From Nocardia brasiliensis IFM 10847 (GTDB taxonomy: Bacteria > Actinomycetota > Actinomycetes > Mycobacteriales > Mycobacteriaceae), in assembly GCF_000710915.1 (NCBI RefSeq), contig NZ_BAUA01000008.1, forward strand, positions 1 through 64,000: a stretch of DNA of 64,000 nt, given 5' to 3'. This document shows positions 42,195 to 49,745 of this stretch, one piece after another. How positions within the stretch are numbered: position 1 is the stretch's first letter; each line of letters begins with the position of its first letter. The translations under genes were made by a program, and so were the position numbers. The notes beneath the pieces are model-generated. The model saw only the letters and a program-made list of their open reading frames with translations. It made no database searches and was not told the DNA's origin.

Positions 42195-42932
42195 TCCGCT
42201 CACCCCTAGGCCCTCGGCGACATAGTTGTCGAAACTCTGGTAGGAGACGCGGATTTGGTCGAAGGCGGCGTCGAGGTATTCGGTGCGCGCGACGATCGCG
42301 CCGTACGCCTCGTTGGACAGCAGGAATTCGCTGTCGACGGCGGGGCGGGGGACGCCGAGCAGGGTCATGAGGGTGGCGGTCGTCCAACCTGTGACGTAGG
42401 TGCCGGAATTGCAGTGGTAGAGATAGCCGGACCGCCCACTGGCCGACAGCGTGTTCAGTACCCGGCCGAAGGCTGCCCGGTTGGACGTGGAGGTCACGTA
42501 GCTGCGGAACTCGGCGAGGGTGTCCGAAGCCGGTTGGGCGAGTTTGTTCTTCAGCGGCGCGGGATCGGGATCGCCGACGGGCGCGAGAATCGGGACGGCG
42601 CCGGGCGGCAGCCGGTCGGGGCCGTGGATGGCGCGGGACTGGGTGGAGCGCAGATCGGCGACCGAATGTGGTCGCAACTCGGTCAATACCGCGAACTGCT
42701 GATCGGTCACCTGGGACAGTGCGGCGCAACGGTATACCGCACCGGTGACGATCCGCCTGCCATCGGCGCCCGAGTATCCGCCGATGTCCCGGAGATTCAG
42801 CGAAATGTCGATGAACGATTCGGGTGCCGCCCGGGCGGGTGTGCGGGTGACGGCGGTGGCGAGGCCCGCGGCAGCGAAGAGCCGCAACGCTGTTCGCCGG
42901 TTCAGTAGCGGCCCGCGGCCGTTCTCGATCAT
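42153..42932 (-). CDS. Secreted tyrosine-phosphatase-fold protein with degenerate active site
   Basis: A 259-residue protein from ATG 42932 (ATGA overlap with the methyltransferase stop). The N-terminus has a Tat-like signal, NRRTALRLFAAAGLATAV. The body matches the PF13350-type Tyr/Ser phosphatases: ISLNLRDIGGYSGADGRRIVTGAVYRCAALS near 43-73, LRPHSVADLRSTQS and the P-loop. That P-loop reads HCNSGTYVTGW (Cys near 173) where the family has HCxxGxxRTGW: the phosphate-binding Arg is Val, and the usual Lys and Asp are Thr and Tyr. Catalysis as a phosphatase is therefore unlikely, while the fold is kept. It may bind a ligand or have a new activity. It sits in an operon with a methyltransferase and a DUF1772 gene under a SARP-type promoter. 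Confidence 0.82.
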   Translation of the reverse strand: MIENGRGPLLNRRTALRLFAAAGLATAVTRTPARAAPESFIDISLNLRDIGGYSGADGRRIVTGAVYRCAALSQVTDQQFAVLTELRPHSVADLRSTQSRAIHGPDRLPPGAVPILAPVGDPDPAPLKNKLAQPASDTLAEFRSYVTSTSNRAAFGRVLNTLSASGRSGYLYHCNSGTYVTGWTTATLMTLLGVPRPAVDSEFLLSNEAYGAIVARTEYLDAAFDQIRVSYQSFDNYVAEGLGVSGSAIARLREVLLTH

Positions 42933-43954
42933 TGCTCGGCATCCTTCTGTGCGATCACCAACGTGTCCGCGCCACCGAGTGGCACCGCGGTATGTCTGGT
43001 GCACCCTGCGGCGGTGAGCCAGCCGACGGCCTCGGCCACCGGGTACTCGGAGCCGCCCTCGGTGACCAGCAACATGTTGAGGCTCACCAGCACTCGCGCC
43101 AGATCGGCGGGCTCGCCGGTATACATGGCGTCGTAGACGAGCAGCGCCCCGCCCGGCCGCACGGCCTGAAAAGCTTTGTCGACCAACTTCGCTCGCTCGG
43201 CACTCGACCAGTTGTGCAGCACGTGACCGAGAATCAGCACGTCGGCTTCCGGCAGCGGATCGGCGAAGAAGTCGCCGGCGACGAACGTCGCCCGGTCGGC
43301 GACGCCCTGCGCGGACAGGTGGGCGTCGAGTTCCGGGCCCATCGGCGCGAGGTCGAAAACCGTTGCCCGCAAATGCGGGTGGTGCGCGAGCAAGATGCCC
43401 GCGAGGTTGCCCCGGCAGCCACCGATATCGGCGACCGTCCGGTACCGCGACCAGTCCACCACGTCGGCGAGCCGGTGCGCGACCGGCGTCGACGCCGAAT
43501 CCATCATGCGCAGGTATTGGGCCCGCTGTTTCGGATCGTCGAGCATGCGCAGGAAAGCGTCCGGTCCTGCGCCGGCCGCTTGGGGCGCTCCGGTGCGCAG
43601 CGCGGCGTCGAGCGATCCCCAGGTCGGATACAGCATGTGGTCGGCACGGCGCAGGAAGCCGCCGAGGTACTCGGGCGTGCCGGGCACCAGGGTCCGCGCG
43701 ACGAGCGGCGAATTCCGGTATCCCGCAGGGTCTTGCACCAGCAAGCCGAGCAGTGTCAGGCCACGCAGCAGGTCACCGACGCCGCGCGGATGCAGCGCGG
43801 TGCCCGCGGCGATCCGGTCCGCGTCGGCGGGCCCGTTGGTGGCCAGCCAGTCGAACACGCCGACCTCGTGTGCGGTGAGTAGCAGTTTGGCGTGGCAGAA
43901 GGCGTTGGCGAGTTGTTTGATGGCGGCGGCGTCGCGCAGTTCGGGCAGGCTCAT
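42929..43954 (-). CDS. SAM-dependent O-methyltransferase 2
   Basis: A 341-residue two-domain methyltransferase, ATG 43954 overlapping the DUF1772 stop. The winged-helix domain (about 5-100, KQLANAFCHAKLLLTAHEVGVFDWL) is followed by the SAM motif ADIGGCRGNLAG near 178 (a Cys sits where Gly is usual), GDFFADPLPEADVLILG, and HVLHNWSSAERAKLVDKAF near 244 with the catalytic-type His. It resembles the O-methyltransferase at 22833 only moderately, so the two probably serve different positions, such as a phenol and a sugar hydroxyl. Co-transcription with DUF1772 and phosphatase-fold genes and the SARP-type repeats upstream tie it to the BGC. Confidence 0.9.
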   Translation of the reverse strand: MSLPELRDAAAIKQLANAFCHAKLLLTAHEVGVFDWLATNGPADADRIAAGTALHPRGVGDLLRGLTLLGLLVQDPAGYRNSPLVARTLVPGTPEYLGGFLRRADHMLYPTWGSLDAALRTGAPQAAGAGPDAFLRMLDDPKQRAQYLRMMDSASTPVAHRLADVVDWSRYRTVADIGGCRGNLAGILLAHHPHLRATVFDLAPMGPELDAHLSAQGVADRATFVAGDFFADPLPEADVLILGHVLHNWSSAERAKLVDKAFQAVRPGGALLVYDAMYTGEPADLARVLVSLNMLLVTEGGSEYPVAEAVGWLTAAGCTRHTAVPLGGADTLVIAQKDAEQ

Positions 43955-44406
43955 CGCAGGGCCACCGCGATCGCGTTGGCGAGCAGGGCGACGAGGGCGA
44001 GCACGGTGCGCAGCAGATGCAGGGTGCGCCAGCGTGCCCGCGGATCGTCCCACCCGGGCGGGATGGCGGCCGGGTCGGTGGCGCGGGTCCGCTGGTTCAG
44101 CGGCACGTTGCCGAACTGCGAGACGAGTGAGACACCCAGCTGGGTCAGCGCGGCGCCGGCGAACAGCGGCCTGGCCACTGCCGAGTCGGTGTCGACGGCG
44201 AGCAGGATGTCCGCGGCGATGCTGCACACCACCATCGGCGGCATGATCCGGTCGAAATATCGTCCGGCGAGCGTGTGCACCCGCACGTAATCCGGCGCCG
44301 GTAACGCGGCGAACATCGGGACCAACCCGATCGCCACCGCAACGAGCACGCCGGCGAGCACTCCGTTGCCGAGCACCACCACGACAGTCGCCACAACCCT
44401 GACCAC
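43951..44406 (-). CDS. DUF1772 (anthrone-oxygenase-like) membrane protein, copy 2
   Basis: A 151-residue four-helix membrane protein. GTG 44406 has AAAGGAG 5 nt upstream; an in-frame ATG at 44433 would overlap the predicted -10 and is disfavoured. VVATVVVVLGNGVLAGVLVAVAIGLVPMF forms helix 1, followed by RVHTLAGRYFDRIMPPMVV, the FGNVPLNQRTRA loop (N-x-P-x-N type, as in copy 1) and WRTLHLLRTVLALVALLANAIAV. Fits DUF1772 and parallels the protein at 28109-28594. Possible oxidation of an anthrone-type intermediate; biochemical proof in bacteria is sparse. Confidence 0.78.
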   Translation of the reverse strand: MVRVVATVVVVLGNGVLAGVLVAVAIGLVPMFAALPAPDYVRVHTLAGRYFDRIMPPMVVCSIAADILLAVDTDSAVARPLFAGAALTQLGVSLVSQFGNVPLNQRTRATDPAAIPPGWDDPRARWRTLHLLRTVLALVALLANAIAVALR

Positions 44407-44428
44407 GGTTTCTCCTTTCGCAGACCAC

Positions 44429-44482
44429 ACCATGACAGGGGTGTCTCGAGCGCCACTGGATTCGCGCTCCGATCGTTCTCGA
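44429..44482 (-). promoter_or_regulatory. SARP-type operator and -10 for the DUF1772/MT/phosphatase operon
   Basis: Four heptamers on the minus strand start exactly 11 bp apart: TCGAGAA (44482-44476), CGGAGCG (44471-44465), TCCAGTG (44460-44454) and TCGAGAC (44449-44443). Eight bp after the last one is CATGGT (44434-44429), with A and T in the -10 key positions. Start codon GTG 44406. Confidence 0.62.
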
Positions 44483-44499
44483 TCGCGGGCGGACACGAT
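44446..44499 (+). promoter_or_regulatory. SARP-type operator and -10 for the sugar 4-ketoreductase/3-dehydratase operon
   Basis: Heptamers at 11-bp steps on the plus strand: TCGAGCG (44446-44452, perfect consensus), TGGATTC (44457-44463), TCCGATC (44468-44474) and TCGATCG (44479-44485). Eight bp later is CACGAT (44494-44499), one mismatch from TANNNT. Start codon GTG 44527. The array is interleaved with the minus-strand array of the divergent operon. Confidence 0.62.
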
Positions 44500-44526
44500 C
44501 ACCGCACAGCAGAAGCGGAGGCGGCG

Positions 44527-45435
44527 GTGACGCGAACGGCGGTGGTGATCGGCGGCACGGGGTATCTCGGCCGGGGCATCGGTGAGTTTCTCGCCGCGCA
44601 CGGGTTCCGGTCGGTGCCGCTCGGGCGCACCGAAATCGATGGGCCGGCCCAGCCGATCGCGGCGCTGACCGAGCTGCTGTCCGGCGCCGACGTCGTCGTC
44701 AACGCCGCCGGAGCGCTGTGGCAGGTGACCGACGAGCAGATGGTGGCCGCCAATACCGTGCTGGTGCAACGGCTGCTAGAGGCGGTGAGCAGGCAGACGC
44801 GCGCTGTCCGGGTCGTGCAGCTCGGCTCGGTGTACGAATACGGCCCGGGACATGCGGGGCCGGTGCACGAGTCGACGCCGGAGCGTCCGGAAACCGCTTA
44901 CGGTCGAACCAAACTCGCCGCTACCGATGCCATGCGGCACTGGCTGGGTTCCGGTGTCGTGCTGCGCTGCTCAACGGTGGTCGGCCCGCGGGCGCCGCGG
45001 GCCGGTCTGCTCGGCTCGGTAGCGCACCGGCTGGCCACGCCGCCCGCAGATCCCGCCGCGCCGCATGTGCTCGAACTACCGGCGCTGCGTGGCACGGTCG
45101 ACGTGCTGGATCTGCGCGATCTCGGCGCGGCGGTGCTCGCGGCCGCGAACGTGTCAATCGAGGCGCCGGGCGTCGAGGTGGTCAATATCGCTTCGGGCGC
45201 TGCGGTGCCGGTCGAGTTCGCGGTGCGCCGGTTGATCGACATCAGCGGTGTGGCGGTCCAGGTGGTGGCTACCGGCGGCGGTGGCTCGCCGCGGGCGGCG
45301 GCCGGTACGCCGCCGATCTCGATCGAGAAGGCCCGTCGGTGTTTGGGCTGGGCGCCGCGTTTCGGTCTCGACGACGCGCTGCGGGCGCTCTGGCGCTACA
45401 CCAGTGAGGCTCGAACCGGTGCGAGTAACACATGA
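44527..45435 (+). CDS. NDP-hexose 4-ketoreductase (NAD-dependent epimerase/dehydratase family), copy 1
   Basis: A 302-residue extended SDR from GTG 44527. NAD(P) motif VIGGTGYLGRGI at 8-19, VVNAAGALW near 58, QLGSVYEYG near 98 and the catalytic YGRTK near 122. Similar in layout to the 4-ketoreductases of deoxysugar pathways and to the gene at 48810 in this window, but clearly not identical. It would reduce the 4-keto group of a 2,3,6-trideoxy or 2,6-dideoxy NDP-hexose to an axial or equatorial alcohol. It is 3 bp upstream of the 3-dehydratase gene, consistent with a trideoxyhexose such as rhodinose or amicetose. Confidence 0.88.
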   Translation: MTRTAVVIGGTGYLGRGIGEFLAAHGFRSVPLGRTEIDGPAQPIAALTELLSGADVVVNAAGALWQVTDEQMVAANTVLVQRLLEAVSRQTRAVRVVQLGSVYEYGPGHAGPVHESTPERPETAYGRTKLAATDAMRHWLGSGVVLRCSTVVGPRAPRAGLLGSVAHRLATPPADPAAPHVLELPALRGTVDVLDLRDLGAAVLAAANVSIEAPGVEVVNIASGAAVPVEFAVRRLIDISGVAVQVVATGGGGSPRAAAGTPPISIEKARRCLGWAPRFGLDDALRALWRYTSEARTGASNT

Positions 45436-45438
45436 GCT

Positions 45439-46764
45439 GTGCCTAGTGAGCCGATACCGGCGGATGACGATGTCCTGGAACTGGTGCGCGCACTGCACCA
45501 CCGTCGCAGGCCGCCGATCTTCGAGCCGGGCGTGACCCCGATCTTCAGTTCGGGGGCGGTGCTGGACGCCGACGATCGGGTCGCACTGGTGGAGCAGGCG
45601 CTGGAGCTGCGCATCGCCTCCGGGGCGACCGCGCTGCGTTTCGAGCGATTGTTCGCGAAGGCCATCGGCGTGCGCCGGGCGCATCTGACCAACTCGGGTT
45701 CGTCGGCGAACCTGCTCGCCCTCGCGACGCTCACCACCCCGGAATTGGAGGAGCGCGCGCTCAAACCCGGCGACGAGGTGATCACCGTGGCGGCCAGCTT
45801 CCCGACCACCGTGAACCCGATCCTGCAGCACGGCATGGTGCCGGTGTTCGTCGATATCGAACTGGGCACCTACAACACGACGGTGGACCGGGTGCGGGCC
45901 GCGATCGGCCCGCGCACCAAGGCGATCATGATGGCGCACACGCTCGGCAATCCGTTCCCGGTCGCGGAGATCGCCGAGCTGGCCGAGGAACACGAACTCT
46001 TCCTGATCGAGGACAATTGCGACGCGGTGCTGTCCACCTATCAGGGCCAGACCACCGGGACGTTCGGTGATTTCGCGACGGTCAGCTTCTATCCAGCGCA
46101 CCACCTCACCATGGGCGAGGGCGGCTGTGTGCTCACCGACAGTCTGGTACTGGCCAAACTCGTCGAATCAATGCGGGATTGGGGCCGTGACTGCTGGTGC
46201 GAGCCGGGGGAGGACAACCGGTGCCACAAACGGTTCGACCAGGATTTCGGCACGCTGCCTTCGGGTTACGACCACAAGTATGTGTTCTCCCACATCGGCT
46301 ACAACTTGAAGACCACTGATATCCAGGCGGGACTCGGCCTGAGTCAATTGCGTAAATTGCCGGAATTCGTGGCGGCGCGGCGGCGTAATTGGACCCGGTT
46401 ACGTGACGGGCTCGCCGGTGTCCCCTGGCTGTTGCTGCCGCACGCGACGCCGGGCAGCGAGCCGAGCTGGTTCGGGTTCGTGCTGACGGTGGCCGAGGAC
46501 GCGCCGTTCGACCGGCGCGCGATCGTGGACCACCTGCTCGCGCGCAACATCCACACCAGATTCCTGTTCGCCGGAAACCTGTTGCGCCAGCCCGCTTATC
46601 GGTACGCGCCGCATCGCATCGCGGACCGCCTGACCAACAGCGACATCGTCACCGAGCGCACCTTCTGGGTCGGCGTCTATCCCGGGCTGACGGACGAGAT
46701 GATCGACTATATGGTCACCGTCATCCGGGAATTCGCCACCCGCCCGGTCCATCGGGTCCGCTGA
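45439..46764 (+). CDS. NDP-4-keto-2,6-dideoxyhexose 3-dehydratase (SpnQ/RfbH-like, B6-dependent)
   Basis: A 441-residue protein of the DegT fold starting at GTG 45439. The usual PLP lysine is replaced by His in SFYPAHHLTMGEGG (His near 222), the signature of E1-type C-3 dehydratases that use PLP/PMP without forming a Schiff base. Other family marks are RRAHLTNSGSSANLLAL near 75, FLIEDNCDAVLSTYQG and the CWCEPGEDNRCHKRFDQDFGTLPSGYDHKY stretch, close to RfbH/SpnQ/UrdQ. It removes the C-3 hydroxyl, giving 2,3,6-trideoxy-4-ketohexose. It needs an electron donor (ferredoxin or flavodoxin reductase); none is encoded in the window. Confidence 0.93.
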   Translation: MPSEPIPADDDVLELVRALHHRRRPPIFEPGVTPIFSSGAVLDADDRVALVEQALELRIASGATALRFERLFAKAIGVRRAHLTNSGSSANLLALATLTTPELEERALKPGDEVITVAASFPTTVNPILQHGMVPVFVDIELGTYNTTVDRVRAAIGPRTKAIMMAHTLGNPFPVAEIAELAEEHELFLIEDNCDAVLSTYQGQTTGTFGDFATVSFYPAHHLTMGEGGCVLTDSLVLAKLVESMRDWGRDCWCEPGEDNRCHKRFDQDFGTLPSGYDHKYVFSHIGYNLKTTDIQAGLGLSQLRKLPEFVAARRRNWTRLRDGLAGVPWLLLPHATPGSEPSWFGFVLTVAEDAPFDRRAIVDHLLARNIHTRFLFAGNLLRQPAYRYAPHRIADRLTNSDIVTERTFWVGVYPGLTDEMIDYMVTVIREFATRPVHRVR

Positions 46765-46780
46765 CGCCGGGTTTGTGAGC

Positions 46781-46885
46781 TCAGTCCTTGCGGTTCTGCT
46801 TCCGCCGCCGCTGAATGATCTGGGAAATGACGAACAAGGTGATCAGAATAATGGCCAGAATCAGCCCCTGCATCGGCCCGCTCAT
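46781..46885 (-). CDS. 34-residue single-helix membrane peptide
   Basis: A very short gene: ATG 46885 to TGA 46783-46781. It has one of the best ribosome binding sites in the window (AGGAGGT 46896-46890, about 5 nt before the ATG). The peptide is a short Gly/Met start, a continuous hydrophobic helix GLILAIILITLFVIS (about 7-21) and a strongly basic tail RRRKQNRKD, the layout of a one-pass membrane peptide with an inside-positive C-terminus. It is divergent from the sensor kinase gene and could interact with it or be a general stress-type microprotein. A possible promoter is TTGTCG (46954-46949), 18 bp, GATACT (46930-46925). Confidence 0.65.
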   Translation of the reverse strand: MSGPMQGLILAIILITLFVISQIIQRRRKQNRKD

Positions 46886-46924
46886 ATCCGTACCTCCTGC
46901 TGGACAACATGATCGACTCCGGAA

Positions 46925-46954
46925 AGTATCGGCGGCGCGAGCGGTGCGCGACAA
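46925..46954 (-). promoter_or_regulatory. Candidate sigma70-type promoter of the membrane peptide gene
   Basis: TTGTCG (46954-46949) and GATACT (46930-46925) on the minus strand with an 18-bp spacer, 39 nt upstream of ATG 46885. No TCGAG repeats are present, so this gene is probably outside SARP control. Confidence 0.4.
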
Positions 46955-47031
46955 TGGAGGAAGATCCGCAATCGGAGCGGAGTTTTCTCCTATCGGCGCT
47001 ATCGGTCCCGCGCGAGGGCGATCGCGGCCGG

Positions 47032-47037
47032 TAGATT
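47032..47037 (+). promoter_or_regulatory. -10 element of a leaderless sensor-kinase transcript
   Basis: TAGATT lies 6 nt before ATG 47044, which would place the transcription start at or beside the start codon. No Shine-Dalgarno sequence precedes the ATG, in line with leaderless initiation. Confidence 0.45.
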
Positions 47038-47043
47038 CGCGGT

Positions 47044-48198
47044 ATGCGACCGATTGATCGCGCGAAAGCAGTGGTCGTCCAGGTACGCCGCCGGATCTGG
47101 AACCTGGGTGTCGGCGTGGGCGACACCGGGCCCGGCGGCATGTATGTGCTGCTGATCGCGCTCGCGTTGCCGCTGTGGGAGGCGAGCACGTGGCCGGTGG
47201 GCCGCTTGGCGGCATCCGGAGGCGCGGTCGCCGGCTTCGGCGCGCTGTTCGTCTGGAGTCAGTCGGATATGGCAGGGCGTCCGATGGGTTTCCGGGTGGG
47301 GCTGCTCGCGGCGATGGCCGCGGTGGCGGGTGCGGGTACCGCCGCGTTCGGCACGTCCTGGGTGGTCGCGTTGATGCTCACGGCGGTCGCGTGTGTCAAT
47401 CTGCTACCGCTGGTGTTCGGTTCGGTGCTGGGCGTGCTCGCGGTCGGCAGCCTCACCTGGGCGGTCCTCGGCCAGGGCGGGGCGGCGCTGGTGGTCTTCG
47501 GTGCGGGCATGATCGCGGTGCTGCGCGGCAGGCTGCTGCTGGAGATCATGCAATCGCGGGCGACCCGGCAGGCGATGGCGGCGGCCGCGGTCGGCGACGA
47601 ACGGTTGCGGATCGCGCGGGATCTGCACGATCTGCTCGGCAACAGCCTGGCCACCATGCTGGTGAAAGCCGAACTGGCGCAACGGCTCGCGCATATCGAT
47701 CCGGATGCCGCGGCGGCGGCGTCGGCGCAGGTGCAGCAGGTGGGCCGGCAGACCATGCTCGAGGTCCAGGAGGCGGTGCGCGGCTACCGGGCCACCACCC
47801 TCGCCGACGAGGTGGCACGCGCCGAACAGAGCCTCGCCCTACTGCGCGACGGGCTCACCGTGCGCATTCCCGAACGGGTATGGGATGAACAGGTGGACAC
47901 CTTGCTCGGCTGGGTGGTGCGTGAGGCGGTGACCAACGTGCTGCGGCACGCCGACGCGAGCCGGTGCGCCATCACGGTCCGGGTGCACGACGAGCCGCGC
48001 GCGGTCGAGTTGACGGTGGACAACGACGAGCTGTTCGGCCGTGCGTCCACCGGCGGCGGGCACGGTTTGCTCGGCCTGGCCGAGCGGGCCCGCGGCCTGG
48101 GCGGCACGGTGACCGCGGGACCGACGGCGAACGGCGGCTTCCGGCTCGCGGTGTCGGTGCCGCTGCCCGCGGACCGACCGGCAGAATCGTCGGCATGA
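47044..48198 (+). CDS. Two-component sensor histidine kinase (NarL/DesK class)
   Basis: A 384-residue kinase from ATG 47044. Four to five membrane helices (about 30-165) with short loops and no extracytoplasmic sensor domain are followed by a HisKA_3 dimerisation helix with the phospho-acceptor His in RIARDLHDLLGNSLATM (near 196) and an HATPase_c domain (REAVTNVLRHADASRC near 298, GGGHGLLGLAERARGLGGTV near 338). This DesK-like layout senses membrane or cell-wall state. It pairs with the regulator gene overlapping its stop (ATGA). Its position between sugar genes suggests input into the cluster or immunity, but it may simply be a resident system. Confidence 0.93.
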   Translation: MRPIDRAKAVVVQVRRRIWNLGVGVGDTGPGGMYVLLIALALPLWEASTWPVGRLAASGGAVAGFGALFVWSQSDMAGRPMGFRVGLLAAMAAVAGAGTAAFGTSWVVALMLTAVACVNLLPLVFGSVLGVLAVGSLTWAVLGQGGAALVVFGAGMIAVLRGRLLLEIMQSRATRQAMAAAAVGDERLRIARDLHDLLGNSLATMLVKAELAQRLAHIDPDAAAAASAQVQQVGRQTMLEVQEAVRGYRATTLADEVARAEQSLALLRDGLTVRIPERVWDEQVDTLLGWVVREAVTNVLRHADASRCAITVRVHDEPRAVELTVDNDELFGRASTGGGHGLLGLAERARGLGGTVTAGPTANGGFRLAVSVPLPADRPAESSA

Positions 48199-48800
48199 TT
48201 CGTGTGGCGCTGGTCGAGGACCAGGCAACGTTGCGAGGGGCCATCCGCACGCTGCTCGAGCTGGAGCCCGATCTCACGGTCGTCGCCGACCACGGCTCGT
48301 CGGCAGGCGTACCGCAGATGGTCGAGGAAACCCAGCCCGACGTCGTGCTGCTCGATATCGAGATGGGCGAGGAGAGCGGGCTCGCGCTCGCCGAGCAACT
48401 GGCCAGGCGGCCCGAACCGCCGCTGCTGATGATCCTGACCACTTTCGAGCGTCCCGGTTATGTGCGTCGCGCGCTGGAGGCGGGCGTGCGGGCCTACCTC
48501 ACCAAGAACACGCCGGTCGGGGATATCGCGCAGGCGATCCGCGAGGTCGTCGCGGGCCGCATGCTCATCGAGGACCAGCAGCTGCGCGCCGCCATGTCGG
48601 TGGGGCACAACCCGCTGACCGAACGGGAACGCGACGTGCTGGTGGCCGCGCGCTCGCACGACACGGTCGCGGAGATCGCCGCGCATCTGCATCTGTCGGT
48701 CAGCACGGTCAGCAACTACATCACCGCGGCGATCTCGAAGACGGGCTCGCGCAACCGGATCGAGGCCATCCGATTCGCGGAGGACAACGGCTGGCTGTGA
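48195..48800 (+). CDS. LuxR/NarL-type response regulator
   Basis: A 201-residue regulator from ATG 48195, coupled to the kinase. The receiver domain has ALVEDQ (acidic pocket), the phospho-acceptor Asp in VVLLDIEM (near 53), Thr in ILTTFE and Lys in LTKNTP. The C-terminal HTH is PLTERERDVLVAARSHDTVAEIAAHLHLSVSTVSNYITAAISK (about 138-180). Most likely phosphorylated by the upstream kinase. It ends 9 bp before the convergent sugar ketoreductase. Targets cannot be identified here. Confidence 0.94.
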   Translation: MIRVALVEDQATLRGAIRTLLELEPDLTVVADHGSSAGVPQMVEETQPDVVLLDIEMGEESGLALAEQLARRPEPPLLMILTTFERPGYVRRALEAGVRAYLTKNTPVGDIAQAIREVVAGRMLIEDQQLRAAMSVGHNPLTERERDVLVAARSHDTVAEIAAHLHLSVSTVSNYITAAISKTGSRNRIEAIRFAEDNGWL

Positions 48801-48809
48801 GCGCGGCGC

Positions 48810-49745
48810 TCAGTGCGTGAGCGTGCGCCAATAGTCGTGCAGCGCTTGGTCGATGCTGCGGGTCACCCGCCAACCCAGTGTCCGCGCGGCGGTTTCGGTG
48901 GCCACCTCCAGCCAGATCGAGCTGGTGCCCGGCGCGGTCGGCGCGGCCGCGGTCTCGACGATATCGACCGGCACCTCGCTGATGGTGACCAGCCGGTCGA
49001 CCAGCTCCCGCACCGAGAGGGCTTGGCCGCGACCGATGTTCACCACATCGACGGTGTCGCCGGTGCGCGCCGCGGCCAGGACCGCCTCGGCCAGGTCGCG
49101 CACGTCGATGTAGTCGCGGTGGGCGGCCAGCGGCGACAGTTCGATCCGGGCTCGCCCGTCCCGGTTCGCGGCCAGTGCCGAGCCGACCTTGCCGATCAGG
49201 CTGCCCGGGTGCACGCCGGGGCCGATGCTGTTGGTCGCGCGCAGCACGACACCGTCCACCGTGCCCGCCGCGATCGCCGCGCGGACCAGCTCCGTCGCCG
49301 CCAGCTTCGTCCGCCCGTAGGCGGATTCGGGCTCGGTCGGCGCGGATTCGTCGACCGAGCCCAGCTCGGGTAGCGGACCGTACTCCATCACGCTGCCCAG
49401 GTGGACGTAGCGCGGGCGCCGGTCGGGCCGCGCGGCCAACGCGGTGAGCGCGGTTTCGGTGGCGGTGACGAACGATCGGTGCAACTGCGGTTCGTCCGCA
49501 CCCCAATAGGATCCGGCCGCGTTCACCACGAGGGCCGGTTCGTGGGTGCGCAGCACCTCGATCAGGGGTTGCGCGTCACCCGTTTCGAGATCGAGCGCGC
49601 AGTGCGTGGCGCCGGTCGACGTGGGTCGGCGCGACACCGTGACGGTCCGATAGCCGTTGTCCCGCAGCGTGTTCGCGATATGACCGCCGACGAACCCGGT
49701 GCCGCCGAGCACGAGCGCGGTGCGCCGCGGCGGGTACTCGCTCAT
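48810..49745 (-). CDS. NDP-hexose 4-ketoreductase, copy 2
   Basis: A 311-residue extended SDR; ATG 49745 overlaps the stop of the 3-ketoreductase. LVLGGTGFVGGHIANTL (NADPH site, 11-27), VVNAAGSYWGADEPQ, VHLGSVMEYGPLPELG and catalytic YGRTK (near 140), then RDYIDVRDLAEAVLAA typical of extended SDRs. Homologous to the gene at 44527. Two 4-ketoreductases can deliver opposite C-4 configurations or serve two different sugars. It is the last gene of the operon 2,3-dehydratase, 3-ketoreductase, 4-ketoreductase. Confidence 0.88.
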   Translation of the reverse strand: MSEYPPRRTALVLGGTGFVGGHIANTLRDNGYRTVTVSRRPTSTGATHCALDLETGDAQPLIEVLRTHEPALVVNAAGSYWGADEPQLHRSFVTATETALTALAARPDRRPRYVHLGSVMEYGPLPELGSVDESAPTEPESAYGRTKLAATELVRAAIAAGTVDGVVLRATNSIGPGVHPGSLIGKVGSALAANRDGRARIELSPLAAHRDYIDVRDLAEAVLAAARTGDTVDVVNIGRGQALSVRELVDRLVTISEVPVDIVETAAAPTAPGTSSIWLEVATETAARTLGWRVTRSIDQALHDYWRTLTH

